Assembly (NCBI GenBank): GCA_041394885.1
Contig: JAWKHI010000059.1
Location: 1 to 33,858 of the forward strand
Direction of reading: 5' to 3'
Source: DSOI01 sp041394885
GTDB lineage: Bacteria; Acidobacteriota; Terriglobia; Bryobacterales; Bryobacteraceae
DNA: 33,858 nucleotides
This document shows positions 8,882 to 16,575 of this stretch, piece by piece; within the stretch, counting starts at the first letter, position 1; every line of letters starts with the position of its first letter. Both the position numbers and the translations under genes were made by a program. The notes below the pieces were generated by a model. That model searched no databases and was not told the origin of the DNA. It worked only from the letters and a program-made list of their open reading frames with translations.

Positions 8882-10198
8882 ATGATCGAAAATCGCCCGA
8901 TGGCGTCGAGCCGGCTCTTCCACCGGCGTGAAATGCTGCAAACGTCCGGCAAGGCGGCCTTGGCCAGCCTCGCGGCAGGCACTGGCTCCCGTGCCGCGGA
9001 GGGCCGGCCCCGGATCGCCTGCGTCGTCACCTATTGGGCTGCTCCGGGATCGCATGCCGACTGGATCATCACCAAGCTGCTGGACGGTTATTGGTGGAAG
9101 GGCGCCCATACAGCGTCGCGGGTGGACGTTGTGTCCGCCTACATCCATCAGCTTTCAGAAAGCGAGTTGGGCCAGAAGGTATGCAACTCGAAACGCATTC
9201 CGATCTATAAGACGGTTGGGGAAGCCCTCACGCTCGGGGGGAAGGAACTGGCCGTGGATGGCGTTGTCCTGGTGGGAGAGCACGGGATTTACCATGGCAA
9301 TCTCATCGGGCAGAAATACTATCCGCGCTGGTGGCTGTACCAGCAGATTATCCGGGTTTTCGAGCAGAGCAAGCGCTCGGTGCCGGTCTTCAACGATAAG
9401 CACCTCTCCACCAGTTGGGACGAAGCCAAATGGATGTTCGACAAATCGCGGGAGCTGAACTTTCCCCTGTACGGCGGTTCTTCCATACCGTTCTACTACC
9501 GCAAGCCCGAGATCGAACTCGATATCGATACGCCCATTAAGGCATCGGTGGTGGCGGGAAGCGGTGGAGATGAAGGAGGTCTTTTCCATTGCGTCGACGT
9601 GCTACAGGCCTTCGCGGAACGCCGCCGGGGCGGCGAGACTGGCATCGAGTCGGTGCAGTGCATTCGCGGGCCGGAAACATGGAGGTGGACTGACCGTAAT
9701 CCTTGGGCGGGCAATCTGCTCGAGGCCGTGCGGAAAAACTTTGACCTGAAGCCGCGGCACTTTCAGGAGACCGAACGCAATCCAACCGTCTCTATCGTCG
9801 ACTATCGGGACGGGACCAAAGCCGCGATCTATTCGGTCCGCGGCGTGGGGTGGACCTACGCCGGCGACATCCAGGGACGGAAAGACCCGGCGATGATCTC
9901 GATGCTCGGCTGGCCCGGACCCTATTCCCAATACCATGCCGCGAACGCCTTCGAGCACTGGCTGATCCAGATGATGCTGACCAGGAAGGAGCCGTACAAT
10001 GCGGAGCGGCTGCTCCTCTCCACCGGGATCGTGTCCTACAACATGCAATCCAACTGGGAGAACGGCCGCTACCATGCCGTCGGGCGCCGCATCCAAACGC
10101 CGTTCATGGACATGACCTACCGCTCCACACGGGGGCCGCTCTTCAATACGGGGCCTCGGCCGCCGGTCATCCCATACATACGCGGTTTTGAAAAATAG
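8882..10198 (+). CDS. Tat-exported protein of unknown function, 438 aa
   Basis: The N-terminus carries a twin-arginine signal: H-R15-R16-E-M-L-Q-T-S-G, then an Ala-rich core ending near SRAAEG. AGGGAG lies upstream of the ATG at 8882. After export, about 400 residues follow with motifs I associate with an uncharacterised family in acidobacteria and planctomycetes: VVLVGEHG, KYYPRWWLYQ, VFNDKHLSTSWDEAKWM and YGGSSIPF. Tat export suggests folding in the cytoplasm, often around a cofactor, but no nucleotide- or metal-binding motif is clear. It is the first gene of a likely operon, 42 nt before a Tat-exported FAD oxidoreductase, which suggests a shared periplasmic substrate. I do not assign a reaction. 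Confidence 0.85.
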   Translation: MIENRPMASSRLFHRREMLQTSGKAALASLAAGTGSRAAEGRPRIACVVTYWAAPGSHADWIITKLLDGYWWKGAHTASRVDVVSAYIHQLSESELGQKVCNSKRIPIYKTVGEALTLGGKELAVDGVVLVGEHGIYHGNLIGQKYYPRWWLYQQIIRVFEQSKRSVPVFNDKHLSTSWDEAKWMFDKSRELNFPLYGGSSIPFYYRKPEIELDIDTPIKASVVAGSGGDEGGLFHCVDVLQAFAERRRGGETGIESVQCIRGPETWRWTDRNPWAGNLLEAVRKNFDLKPRHFQETERNPTVSIVDYRDGTKAAIYSVRGVGWTYAGDIQGRKDPAMISMLGWPGPYSQYHAANAFEHWLIQMMLTRKEPYNAERLLLSTGIVSYNMQSNWENGRYHAVGRRIQTPFMDMTYRSTRGPLFNTGPRPPVIPYIRGFEK

Positions 10199-10240
10199 GC
10201 CGTACGCAAGGATGCGCGGACGCCGTTGCCGTGGCGAGCC

Positions 10241-12607
10241 ATGAACTTCTCATTCGACCGGCGGAATCTGTTTCGGGCACTGCTCGGGTGGACGGGCCTG
10301 GGCGGCTTCGACGCCAGTCCGGCCGCGGCCGCGCAGCCGCCTACGCCCTCCTCCGCCAAGCCGGGGCTGCTCGGCGGGTACGTTCTCCCAGGAAAGGAAG
10401 AGGTGCTGCGCCGCGATTTCGACGTGGTGGTGATTGGCGGCGGTATTTCCGGCACCTGCGCGGCGATCTCAGCGGCCCGGAATGGCGCCCGTACGGCGCT
10501 CGTGCACGAGCGATCGATGCTCGGAGGCAACTCGTCGAGCGAGGTACGTCTTTATCCTGAGGTCAGCTCGAACCACAGCGTCTGGTGCAAGGAAACCGGC
10601 ATTCTCGACGAGATCCACACCGAAGAACGCGTCCGCAACCACGAGCCATACGTCGAGGGGCTGATGAACTCGGTGTGGGACCTGGTTCTTTATGAGTGGG
10701 TTCTGCGCGAAAAGAACCTGACCCTGTTTCTCAACACCACGGTTCGCGAAGTAGAAATGAAGGACGAGCAGACAATTCTTGCCGTCCACGGCGTGCAAAT
10801 GGGGACCGAGAAGAAATTCCTGTTCGTGGCTCCGCTGTTTGTGGATGCAAGCGGCGACGGTGTGATCGGGTACCGTGCCGGAGCGGAGTTCCGTTGGGGG
10901 ATGGAGGCGCGGGCCGAGTTCGACGAGCCCGAGGCGCCCGAGCAGGCGTCGGACCAGCCGCAGATGGGCAACACTCTGTTTTTCCGCGCACGCGACGCCG
11001 GCGTCCCCGTTCCATTCCGCACGCCGGAGTGGATCGCGACGTTCCCCAAGGAAGAGGACTTACTGGGGCGCGGCCACAGCGAATTCGAACGCGGCTACTG
11101 GTGGATCGAAGTGGGGCTTCCCATGCACCAGATCCGCGACAACGAGGAGATCAAGCATCAGGCGCTGCGGCAACTACTCGGCGTGTGGGATCACATCAAG
11201 AACCGCTGTGTCCATCGCGAGCGCGCGCGCAACTACGGTCTGGATTTTGTGAGCTTCTGGCCCTACAAACGCGAGGCGCGGCGCATCATGGGTGACTACA
11301 TATTGACCCAGCATGACTGCAATAACCCGCGGGTACACCCGGATGCCATCGCGTTCGGGTGTTGGTATGTCGACATTCACAAGCCGGGCGGAATCATGGC
11401 GCGGTCGCAGCCCAACACCAAGCCCGCCTGGGAAGATGCCGGCGTCATCCCGTATGCCATTCCGCTGCGGGCTTGCTATTCCAGGAACGTCACCAACCTG
11501 ATGATGGCCGGAAGGCCGATCTCCACCACATACGCCGCCTTTTCGTCGACGCGCGTCCTGCGAACGGGGGCCATCGCCGGTCAGGGAGTGGGCGTTGCGG
11601 CGGCGCTTTGCCGAAAGCACGATTGCCTGCCCAGGGAGTTGGCGGCTAATCACACGGCGGAGTTGCGCGACGCGCTGCTGCGGCAGGATTGTTACGTTCC
11701 CGGATATGACAACGAAGATCCGGCGGACTTGGCGCGGGGCGCCGCCGTCACCGCCAGCAGCGAGGCAGCGCTCGAGTTTCCCGAGGGCGACAAGTTATTC
11801 GCCCTCGACCTGCCCACGGCGCAAATGTTCCCCATGTCCACCGGCCGTCTGGATGCCGTGGAACTGTTCCTGGTATCGGATCGGGACGACGCCGTGGACG
11901 TGCGTGCCGGGCTCCGGCAGGCGGACTTCGTCTACGATTTTCGCGCGACGGCGGACATCGCGTCGGCCGCGGCCCGGGTTCCTCCCCGATGGCGGGGCTA
12001 TGTCCGATTCGCGTTCAACCGGGCCTTGGAGCCCAACCGGATGTATTGGATCCACCTGCCGCGCGTCGCCGGCCTCTCCTGGGCGCGGTTCGACGATACG
12101 CCAGACCAGCCGGCCCTGTCGCCGGTGGGCTGCACAGCCGCGGAGCTGCCCGGCGCGGCGCGGTGGCATCCCATTACCCGTGGCACGCATTTTGTGGTGC
12201 GGATCGCACCCCGGCAGCGGCCATACGGCGCGGCCAACCTGGTCCGGGGCGGCAACCGTCCGGACCGCTGGCCGAACATTTACGTATCCGGCGCCTTGCC
12301 GGCGTGGGTGGAAGTTCGGCTGGCGCGGCCAGCCACTTTCAACACGGTGCAACTGATGTTCGACACCGATATCAACAGGCACTCGCGTAAGGCGCTGTTC
12401 CGGTATCCGGATTGCGTGAAACGGTACAGCGTTCTCGTGCCGGACGGTTCGGGGTGGCGGCGCGTGGGCGGCGACGAGGACAACTACTTCCGCCGGCGTA
12501 TCCATACTTTCGAGACCGTAACCTCAGACCGGCTGCGAGTGGATCTGCAAGAGACCAATGGCGCCGCGGTGGCGCGGGTCTACGAGTTCCGGCTGTACAA
12601 CGGCTAG
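10241..12607 (+). CDS. Tat-exported FAD-dependent oxidoreductase with discoidin-like C-terminal domain
   Basis: This 788-aa protein belongs to the FAD-dependent oxidoreductase family seen in acidobacterial and planctomycete sugar-utilisation clusters. A Tat-like signal (D-R7-R8-N-L-F-R) precedes a linker. The dinucleotide-binding motif DVVVIGGGISG (GGGISG at about 66-71) is followed by an acidic strand end (ALVHE) and the family phrase GGNSSSEVR. The second flavin element appears as NLMMAGRPISTTYAAFSSTRV and a TGAIAGQGVG helix start. From about residue 640 the sequence changes to a beta-rich galactose-binding/discoidin-like domain (WVEVRLARPATFNTVQLMF), which usually binds carbohydrate. The track start at TTG 10226 is less likely than ATG 10241, which places the twin Arg properly. 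It is intact. The likely role is periplasmic oxidation of a glycan-derived or related substrate; the substrate is not known. Confidence 0.88.
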   Translation: MNFSFDRRNLFRALLGWTGLGGFDASPAAAAQPPTPSSAKPGLLGGYVLPGKEEVLRRDFDVVVIGGGISGTCAAISAARNGARTALVHERSMLGGNSSSEVRLYPEVSSNHSVWCKETGILDEIHTEERVRNHEPYVEGLMNSVWDLVLYEWVLREKNLTLFLNTTVREVEMKDEQTILAVHGVQMGTEKKFLFVAPLFVDASGDGVIGYRAGAEFRWGMEARAEFDEPEAPEQASDQPQMGNTLFFRARDAGVPVPFRTPEWIATFPKEEDLLGRGHSEFERGYWWIEVGLPMHQIRDNEEIKHQALRQLLGVWDHIKNRCVHRERARNYGLDFVSFWPYKREARRIMGDYILTQHDCNNPRVHPDAIAFGCWYVDIHKPGGIMARSQPNTKPAWEDAGVIPYAIPLRACYSRNVTNLMMAGRPISTTYAAFSSTRVLRTGAIAGQGVGVAAALCRKHDCLPRELAANHTAELRDALLRQDCYVPGYDNEDPADLARGAAVTASSEAALEFPEGDKLFALDLPTAQMFPMSTGRLDAVELFLVSDRDDAVDVRAGLRQADFVYDFRATADIASAAARVPPRWRGYVRFAFNRALEPNRMYWIHLPRVAGLSWARFDDTPDQPALSPVGCTAAELPGAARWHPITRGTHFVVRIAPRQRPYGAANLVRGGNRPDRWPNIYVSGALPAWVEVRLARPATFNTVQLMFDTDINRHSRKALFRYPDCVKRYSVLVPDGSGWRRVGGDEDNYFRRRIHTFETVTSDRLRVDLQETNGAAVARVYEFRLYNG

Positions 12608-12684
12608 GAGCCGGTGCTGTTTCGGCGGGTGGCGGCATAGGCGATCGCCAAATTGGTTTGCATCGGCGCCGCATGAGGCGTTTA

Positions 12685-13566
12685 ATGAAGGGTATGTTCT
12701 GCAATGCTGTTTGGCGCCGTCTGGGGTTGGCCGCCCTTCTGCCTCTCCTCTGGCCATATGGGGCGCAGGCGCAAACCCGGCCTTCGTTGCCGGCAGGGGT
12801 AGAGGCCGAATGGGACATCGCCTATGCAGCCCATCCGGAAACCCGCTTGGATGTGTATCGCCCGGCCGGCGCTGCCAAGAGGCGGCCCGCGGTGATCGTG
12901 ATCCACGGCGGGGGATGGCGCGGCGGAACCAAGGAGGCGGTGGTGCCTTCCTTTTGCGTGCCCTACCTCGAGAAGGGGTTCGTCGTCTTCAATGTGGAGT
13001 ACAGGCTGGCGAAGGCAGCCAAGGCGCCCGCCGCCGTGGAGGACTCGATCGAGGCCGCGCAGTGGGTGTTCAAGAACGCCGGACGCTACGGTGTGGATAA
13101 GAAGAAGATCATCGTCACCGGCGGAAGCGCCGGCGGGCACTTGGCGCTGATGGTGGGGATGACGCCGAAATCAGCCAAACTCGGCAAGACGCCGGATGTG
13201 GCGGCGGTGGTGAATTTCTATGGCATTACCGACGTCGGCGATCAACTGGCCGGCCCAAACCAGCGCGCCTATGCGGTGGAATGGCTGCCGGAGCAGGAAG
13301 GCCGGTTCGAACTGGCCCGGCGTGTGTCGCCCATGAGCTACGTCCGGAAGGGGCTGCCACCGGTGCAGACCGTTCATGGCGACTCCGACAAGACCGTTCC
13401 CTACGAGCATGGCGCCAAGTTGACCAAGGCCCTACGCGAAGCCGGCGCCGACGCCGAACTGCTCACGGTTCCGGGCGGCGGACACGGGTTTCCGCCGGAA
13501 AAGCTCAAGACAATCTATCCGGAAGTGTTTGCGTTCCTGGCGCGGCGTGGGATCGTTGGTAATTGA
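12685..13566 (+). CDS. Exported alpha/beta hydrolase (carboxylesterase/lipase-like)
   Basis: A 293-aa protein with a signal peptide (LGLAALLPLLWPYGAQAQ). The alpha/beta-hydrolase set is complete: oxyanion-hole HGGGW, nucleophile elbow GGSAGGH (Ser in GxSxG), an acid in the HGDSDKTVP stretch, and a catalytic His in GGGHGF. This pattern is the BD-FAE/hormone-sensitive-lipase-like esterase group, which removes acyl groups from small esters or acetylated glycans. Starts at 12673, 12685 and 12694 are all possible; 12685 is favoured because GAGG lies 5-6 nt upstream. It lies about 80 nt after the FAD oxidoreductase and may share its operon. Its stop overlaps the next start (TGATG), so the pair is translationally coupled. 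Confidence 0.88.
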   Translation: MKGMFCNAVWRRLGLAALLPLLWPYGAQAQTRPSLPAGVEAEWDIAYAAHPETRLDVYRPAGAAKRRPAVIVIHGGGWRGGTKEAVVPSFCVPYLEKGFVVFNVEYRLAKAAKAPAAVEDSIEAAQWVFKNAGRYGVDKKKIIVTGGSAGGHLALMVGMTPKSAKLGKTPDVAAVVNFYGITDVGDQLAGPNQRAYAVEWLPEQEGRFELARRVSPMSYVRKGLPPVQTVHGDSDKTVPYEHGAKLTKALREAGADAELLTVPGGGHGFPPEKLKTIYPEVFAFLARRGIVGN

Positions 13567-13832
13567 TGGCCGTCTACGACGAGAATCGCGAAGAACTCGA
13601 GCGCTATGAGTTCCAGATGGGTGTGGAGCGCGGCCGGCTGGCGCTGACCATCGATCTGCTCACCGATGCCTTGGTGCTGGTAGGCCAGCACGGCGTCTAT
13701 TGCCAGAGCGCGCGGCAGCCGGGCAAACCGGCGATGGATGTGCAAATCATCGCCAGGCAGATCACGGGGGCAAAGGAGTTGGTGGCGGACGTGATGGCGG
13801 AAATCAAGCGGCAGAGGGCGGAAAAGGCGTAG
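13566..13832 (+). CDS. Small hypothetical protein, 88 aa
   Basis: The ATG at 13566 shares one base with the hydrolase stop (TGATG), good evidence of translational coupling and of a real gene. The product is mostly alpha-helical and charged (starts MAVYDENREELERYEFQMG; ends AEIKRQRAEKA), with no signal peptide or membrane segment and a single Cys. It would be cytosolic, unlike the exported enzymes before it. I recognise no family. The coupling hints at co-regulation, not necessarily a shared pathway. Confidence 0.6.
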   Translation: MAVYDENREELERYEFQMGVERGRLALTIDLLTDALVLVGQHGVYCQSARQPGKPAMDVQIIARQITGAKELVADVMAEIKRQRAEKA

Positions 13833-13919
13833 CTTCGCCGGTCGCGCGTTCTTGTTCTTAGATCGGCATGGCGGGCCGGTGCATCTACTAGATTGAGTCA
13901 GGTCGCCGAAGGGCACCCT

Positions 13920-15413
13920 ATGGCGGAAACCTCAGGACAATTTGTCGCGATTGCGGGCGCCACCGGATACATCGGAGGCAGGCTGGCGCCGCGTCTGCTC
14001 GATGCCGGGCATCGGGTGCGCTGCCTGGTCCGCTCGCCTGGAAAGTTGGCCCATCGCGCTTGGGCCGCCAATGAACGGTTGGAGATCCAGCAGGCCGATT
14101 TGCGGGACGAGGAGTTGCTCGCCGAGCGGTTGGCTGGGTGCGACGCCGCGTACTATCTGGTTCATTCAATGACCTCGGCTGGCGCCGGCTACGCAGCCGA
14201 GGACCTGCGTCTGGCTTTGGGATTCGCGCGGGCGGCGCGGGCGGCCGGTGTGGGCCGCATTGTCTATCTCGGCGGGCTGGGCGAGGCAGGTCCGGATTTG
14301 AGCGAGCATCTTGCTTCCCGCCGTGAGGTGGAGGCGGCGCTTGCTTCCACGGGCGTGGCCGTCACCGTGTTCCGCGCGGCGATGATCATCGGATCCGGCT
14401 CGGCGTCGTTCGAGATCTTGCGCTACCTGGTGGAACGGCTGCCGGTGATGATCACGCCGAAGTGGGTGAGCACGCCGTGCCAGCCGATCGCGGTCCGCAA
14501 TGTGATCGGCTACCTGGTTGGGGCGCTGGCGGAACCGCGCACCGCGGGCGAAGTGTACGATATCGGCGGCGGAGAATCGCTTTGCTACCGGGACATCATG
14601 CGGGTGATGGCCGAGGAGCGAGGATTGCGGCGGCGGTGGATCATCCCCGTACCGGTGTTGACGCCACGTCTGAGTTCGTATTGGATCCATCTGGTGACGC
14701 CGCTGAGCCACTCGATCGCGAAGCCGCTGGCGGAGGGTCTGAAGAATCCGGTGGTTTGCCGCGACAACCGGATTCGCGACTTGATTCCGCAGGATCTTCT
14801 CGGTGTGCGCGAGGCGATCCGCGCCGCACTATGCAAGATGGCCGAAGGGCGGGTGGAGACCAATTGGGCCATGGCCGGACCGATGGCGGGTGACCCGGAT
14901 TGGTCCGGCGGGACAGTTTTTCGCGACGAGCGCGCGTTGGCGGTGGAAGCCCCGGACTGGGCGGTGTTTCAGGCCGTATGCCGGCTGGGCGGCGGACATG
15001 GATGGTATGCGGCGGACTGGCTCTGGCGCATCCGCGGCTTGATGGACCGGCTGGTGGGCGGACCTGGTTTGCGCCGCGGGCGCCGGCACCCGGAAACGGT
15101 GGACTACGGAGAAGCTCTCGATTTCTGGCGCGTTGCGGGGATTGAGCAAAACCGGCGGCTATCGCTGCGGGCAGAGATGAAACTTCCGGGGGAGGCCGTG
15201 CTCGAGTTTCTGGTGGAACCGGCCGGTCCGGCCCGGTGCCGTTTGCGGCAAGTGGCGCTGTTCCGGCCACGGGGCCTGTTCGGATTGCTGTATTGGTACG
15301 CAGTGTCGCCGCTGCATCACATCGTCTTTCAAGGGATGATCGAAGGGATTGAACGGCAAGCGTCGAGGATCGCCGCCGGCCGCGCGGCCCCTGTGGCTCG
15401 CGCGGCGGTCTGA
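13920..15413 (+). CDS. NAD(P)-binding SDR-family protein fused to DUF2867
   Basis: A 497-aa two-domain protein. Residues 1-300 are an atypical short-chain dehydrogenase/NmrA-like Rossmann domain with the glycine motif GATGYIGG near residue 11, then RCLVRSP, ADLRD and YYLVHSM. The usual catalytic YxxxK is not obvious, as in NmrA-like members. Residues about 320-490 are DUF2867 (DWAVFQAVCRLGGGHGWYAADWLWRIRG; later PLHHIVFQGMIEG), the usual partner of this Rossmann domain in YbjT-like proteins. Function in the family is unknown; a membrane-associated or lipid/quinone role has been suggested by context elsewhere, but nothing here proves it. The ATG at 13920 is chosen because AAGGG lies just upstream; a TTG at 13893 would add nine residues. 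It stands alone, convergent with the next gene 20 nt away. Confidence 0.9.
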   Translation: MAETSGQFVAIAGATGYIGGRLAPRLLDAGHRVRCLVRSPGKLAHRAWAANERLEIQQADLRDEELLAERLAGCDAAYYLVHSMTSAGAGYAAEDLRLALGFARAARAAGVGRIVYLGGLGEAGPDLSEHLASRREVEAALASTGVAVTVFRAAMIIGSGSASFEILRYLVERLPVMITPKWVSTPCQPIAVRNVIGYLVGALAEPRTAGEVYDIGGGESLCYRDIMRVMAEERGLRRRWIIPVPVLTPRLSSYWIHLVTPLSHSIAKPLAEGLKNPVVCRDNRIRDLIPQDLLGVREAIRAALCKMAEGRVETNWAMAGPMAGDPDWSGGTVFRDERALAVEAPDWAVFQAVCRLGGGHGWYAADWLWRIRGLMDRLVGGPGLRRGRRHPETVDYGEALDFWRVAGIEQNRRLSLRAEMKLPGEAVLEFLVEPAGPARCRLRQVALFRPRGLFGLLYWYAVSPLHHIVFQGMIEGIERQASRIAAGRAAPVARAAV

Positions 15414-15433
15414 ATCTACAGGCTGACGATAGG

Positions 15434-16024
15434 TCAAGCCGCCTTGTCCACAGGGCGGAGAGGGGGGCGGAGCGGTCCGCGCTTCTTCTGCTCCGGATCG
15501 CGGCCCACGTCGATCGAAACCACGTTGCTGCCGCCGCGCACGGTATTGAAGAAATAATCTTCGAGCGGGTAAAGCGGATAGGGCTTCAATTCGCGGAAGA
15601 CTTTGCCCAAGCGTTGTTGGATCCGGTAGACGGCGTGGAAGAAGGTGCCGCGGTCCATATTCAGCCGGCGGCAGCATAGCTTCCAATCGGCGCCGAGCAG
15701 AAAGTGAAAGCGGAAGATCTTCTGGTCGATGCCTTCTAGGTGCTTTCGGCTGACCAGACAGAAGTCGGCGATGTACTCCTCGTCCTTGCGGCCCCACGAG
15801 ACGCGCCGTCCACTTACGAAGTCGGCGGTGTATCGCGATCGGGTCAGGTGACGTTCCTTGAAGCTGCAAAGCAGAAAGCGCGTGTAGCAGGCGCGGAAGA
15901 CATTGCGGTAGACACACTTGCAGGGATTCTCGCGGCCACGGCGGTTCTCGATGGTGCCGGCGCCATGGCAGTACGCGCACTTATTCGAGGCTAGGATCAG
16001 GCTTTCCGAACGATTCCAATACAT
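15434..16024 (-). CDS. Unknown protein with Cys-rich zinc-finger-like N-terminus and HTH-like segment
   Basis: A 196-aa cytosolic protein. At residues 16-37 it has a CAYCHGAGT...CKC cluster, four Cys in the CxxC...CxC arrangement of DnaJ-type zinc fingers rather than a heme site (no signal peptide precedes it). Residues about 113-142 (LGADWKLCCRRLN then FFHAVYRIQQRLGKVF) look like a helix-turn-helix, similar to sigma region 4. The C-terminus is basic and Pro-rich. That combination suggests a DNA-binding protein, but I recognise no named family. GGAGGAG is well placed before the ATG at 16024, and a strong sigma70-like promoter lies 73-100 nt upstream. It is divergent from an XRE-family regulator across an AT-rich region, so the two may form a regulatory pair. 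Confidence 0.8.
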   Translation of the reverse strand: MYWNRSESLILASNKCAYCHGAGTIENRRGRENPCKCVYRNVFRACYTRFLLCSFKERHLTRSRYTADFVSGRRVSWGRKDEEYIADFCLVSRKHLEGIDQKIFRFHFLLGADWKLCCRRLNMDRGTFFHAVYRIQQRLGKVFRELKPYPLYPLEDYFFNTVRGGSNVVSIDVGRDPEQKKRGPLRPPLRPVDKAA

Positions 16025-16096
16025 GGTGGCAATCTCCTCCAGGCGCGCCTTTTTCCCTCTGGGTGATTGTTGCGGCTGCGCACTGGCTATGAGCCC

Positions 16097-16124
16097 AGCA
16101 TACCCGATAGCCAGAATTCGTCAA
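16097..16124 (-). promoter_or_regulatory. Sigma70-like promoter of the Zn-finger-like gene
   Basis: On the minus strand TTGACG (16119-16124) and TATGCT (16097-16102) are 16 nt apart. Five of six -35 bases match TTGACA. The start point would be near 16090, giving a leader of about 66 nt. Confidence 0.55.
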
Positions 16125-16248
16125 TCAATTCAATCGTATTTCATGTTCGACAACTTTAGAGCCGCATCGCTCGAGAGACGCCCAAGAATCTGATTCTATT
16201 GATAATACAGCAGTACGAGAACACGCAAAAAATTCTCTATTTTTTTGC

Positions 16249-16277
16249 TTTATTTATGACTTAAAGTGCGATATATT
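16249..16277 (+). promoter_or_regulatory. Candidate promoter of the XRE regulator
   Basis: TATATT (16272-16277) is a near-consensus -10 box about 50 nt before the ATG at 16328. The bases 17 nt upstream (TTTATT, 16249-16254) make only a weak -35. Confidence 0.35.
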
Positions 16278-16327
16278 TCTGTTTGCTGTCAACGGCTGGC
16301 GCCTGCGGGAGAAGGAGAGAATCGAAA

Positions 16328-16561
16328 ATGGGCGTGGAAGACCTGCTGAACAAGATCCTGGAGACGATACGCGCGCGCATTCGCAACGGTGAATTCACCG
16401 AGCGGGCGCTGGCGCGGCGGATGGCGGTCTCCCAGGCCCACATGCACAACGTCCTGAAGGGCGTCCGGTCCCTGACGCCGCCCCTGGCGGACCGGCTGAC
16501 GGCCGAGCTCGGGATCTCGCTCACGGCGCTGATAGGCCACGGAACCGGGGACGGCGCGTAG
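16328..16561 (+). CDS. XRE/Cro-like helix-turn-helix regulator, 77 aa
   Basis: A small protein that is almost entirely one HTH domain. The recognition unit reads FTERALARRMAVSQAHMHNV, followed by LKGVRSLTPPLADRLTAELGI, the usual XRE helix 4-5. AAGGAG (16312-16317) lies 10 nt before the ATG at 16328; an upstream ATG at 16283 would place the ribosome site inside the gene. It is likely a DNA-binding repressor acting on the AT-rich region between it and the divergent Zn-finger-like gene, which contains a 13-bp palindrome. It is convergent with the glycosyltransferase gene, 14 nt apart. Confidence 0.85.
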   Translation: MGVEDLLNKILETIRARIRNGEFTERALARRMAVSQAHMHNVLKGVRSLTPPLADRLTAELGISLTALIGHGTGDGA

Positions 16562-16575
16562 CAGCCGGGTGGGAA

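Larger units (their letters stand above)
16025..16327. promoter_or_regulatory. AT-rich divergent control region
   Basis: This 303-bp gap between the Zn-finger-like gene (minus) and the XRE gene (plus) is strikingly AT-rich from about 16110 to 16290, with runs such as TTTTTTT (16240-16246), in an otherwise GC-rich window. It holds a good minus promoter (16097-16124), a weaker plus promoter, a 13-bp palindrome (16185-16197, AGAATC-T-GATTCT) and a direct repeat TCAATC spaced 9 bp (from 16121) next to the minus -35 box. The repeats are plausible binding sites for the XRE protein. Confidence 0.5.

Noticed and set aside
15449..16024. CAYCH in the 196-aa protein as a heme c site
   Set aside because: There is no signal peptide, the motif is followed by a second CxC pair in zinc-finger spacing, and the rest of the protein looks cytosolic and DNA-binding.
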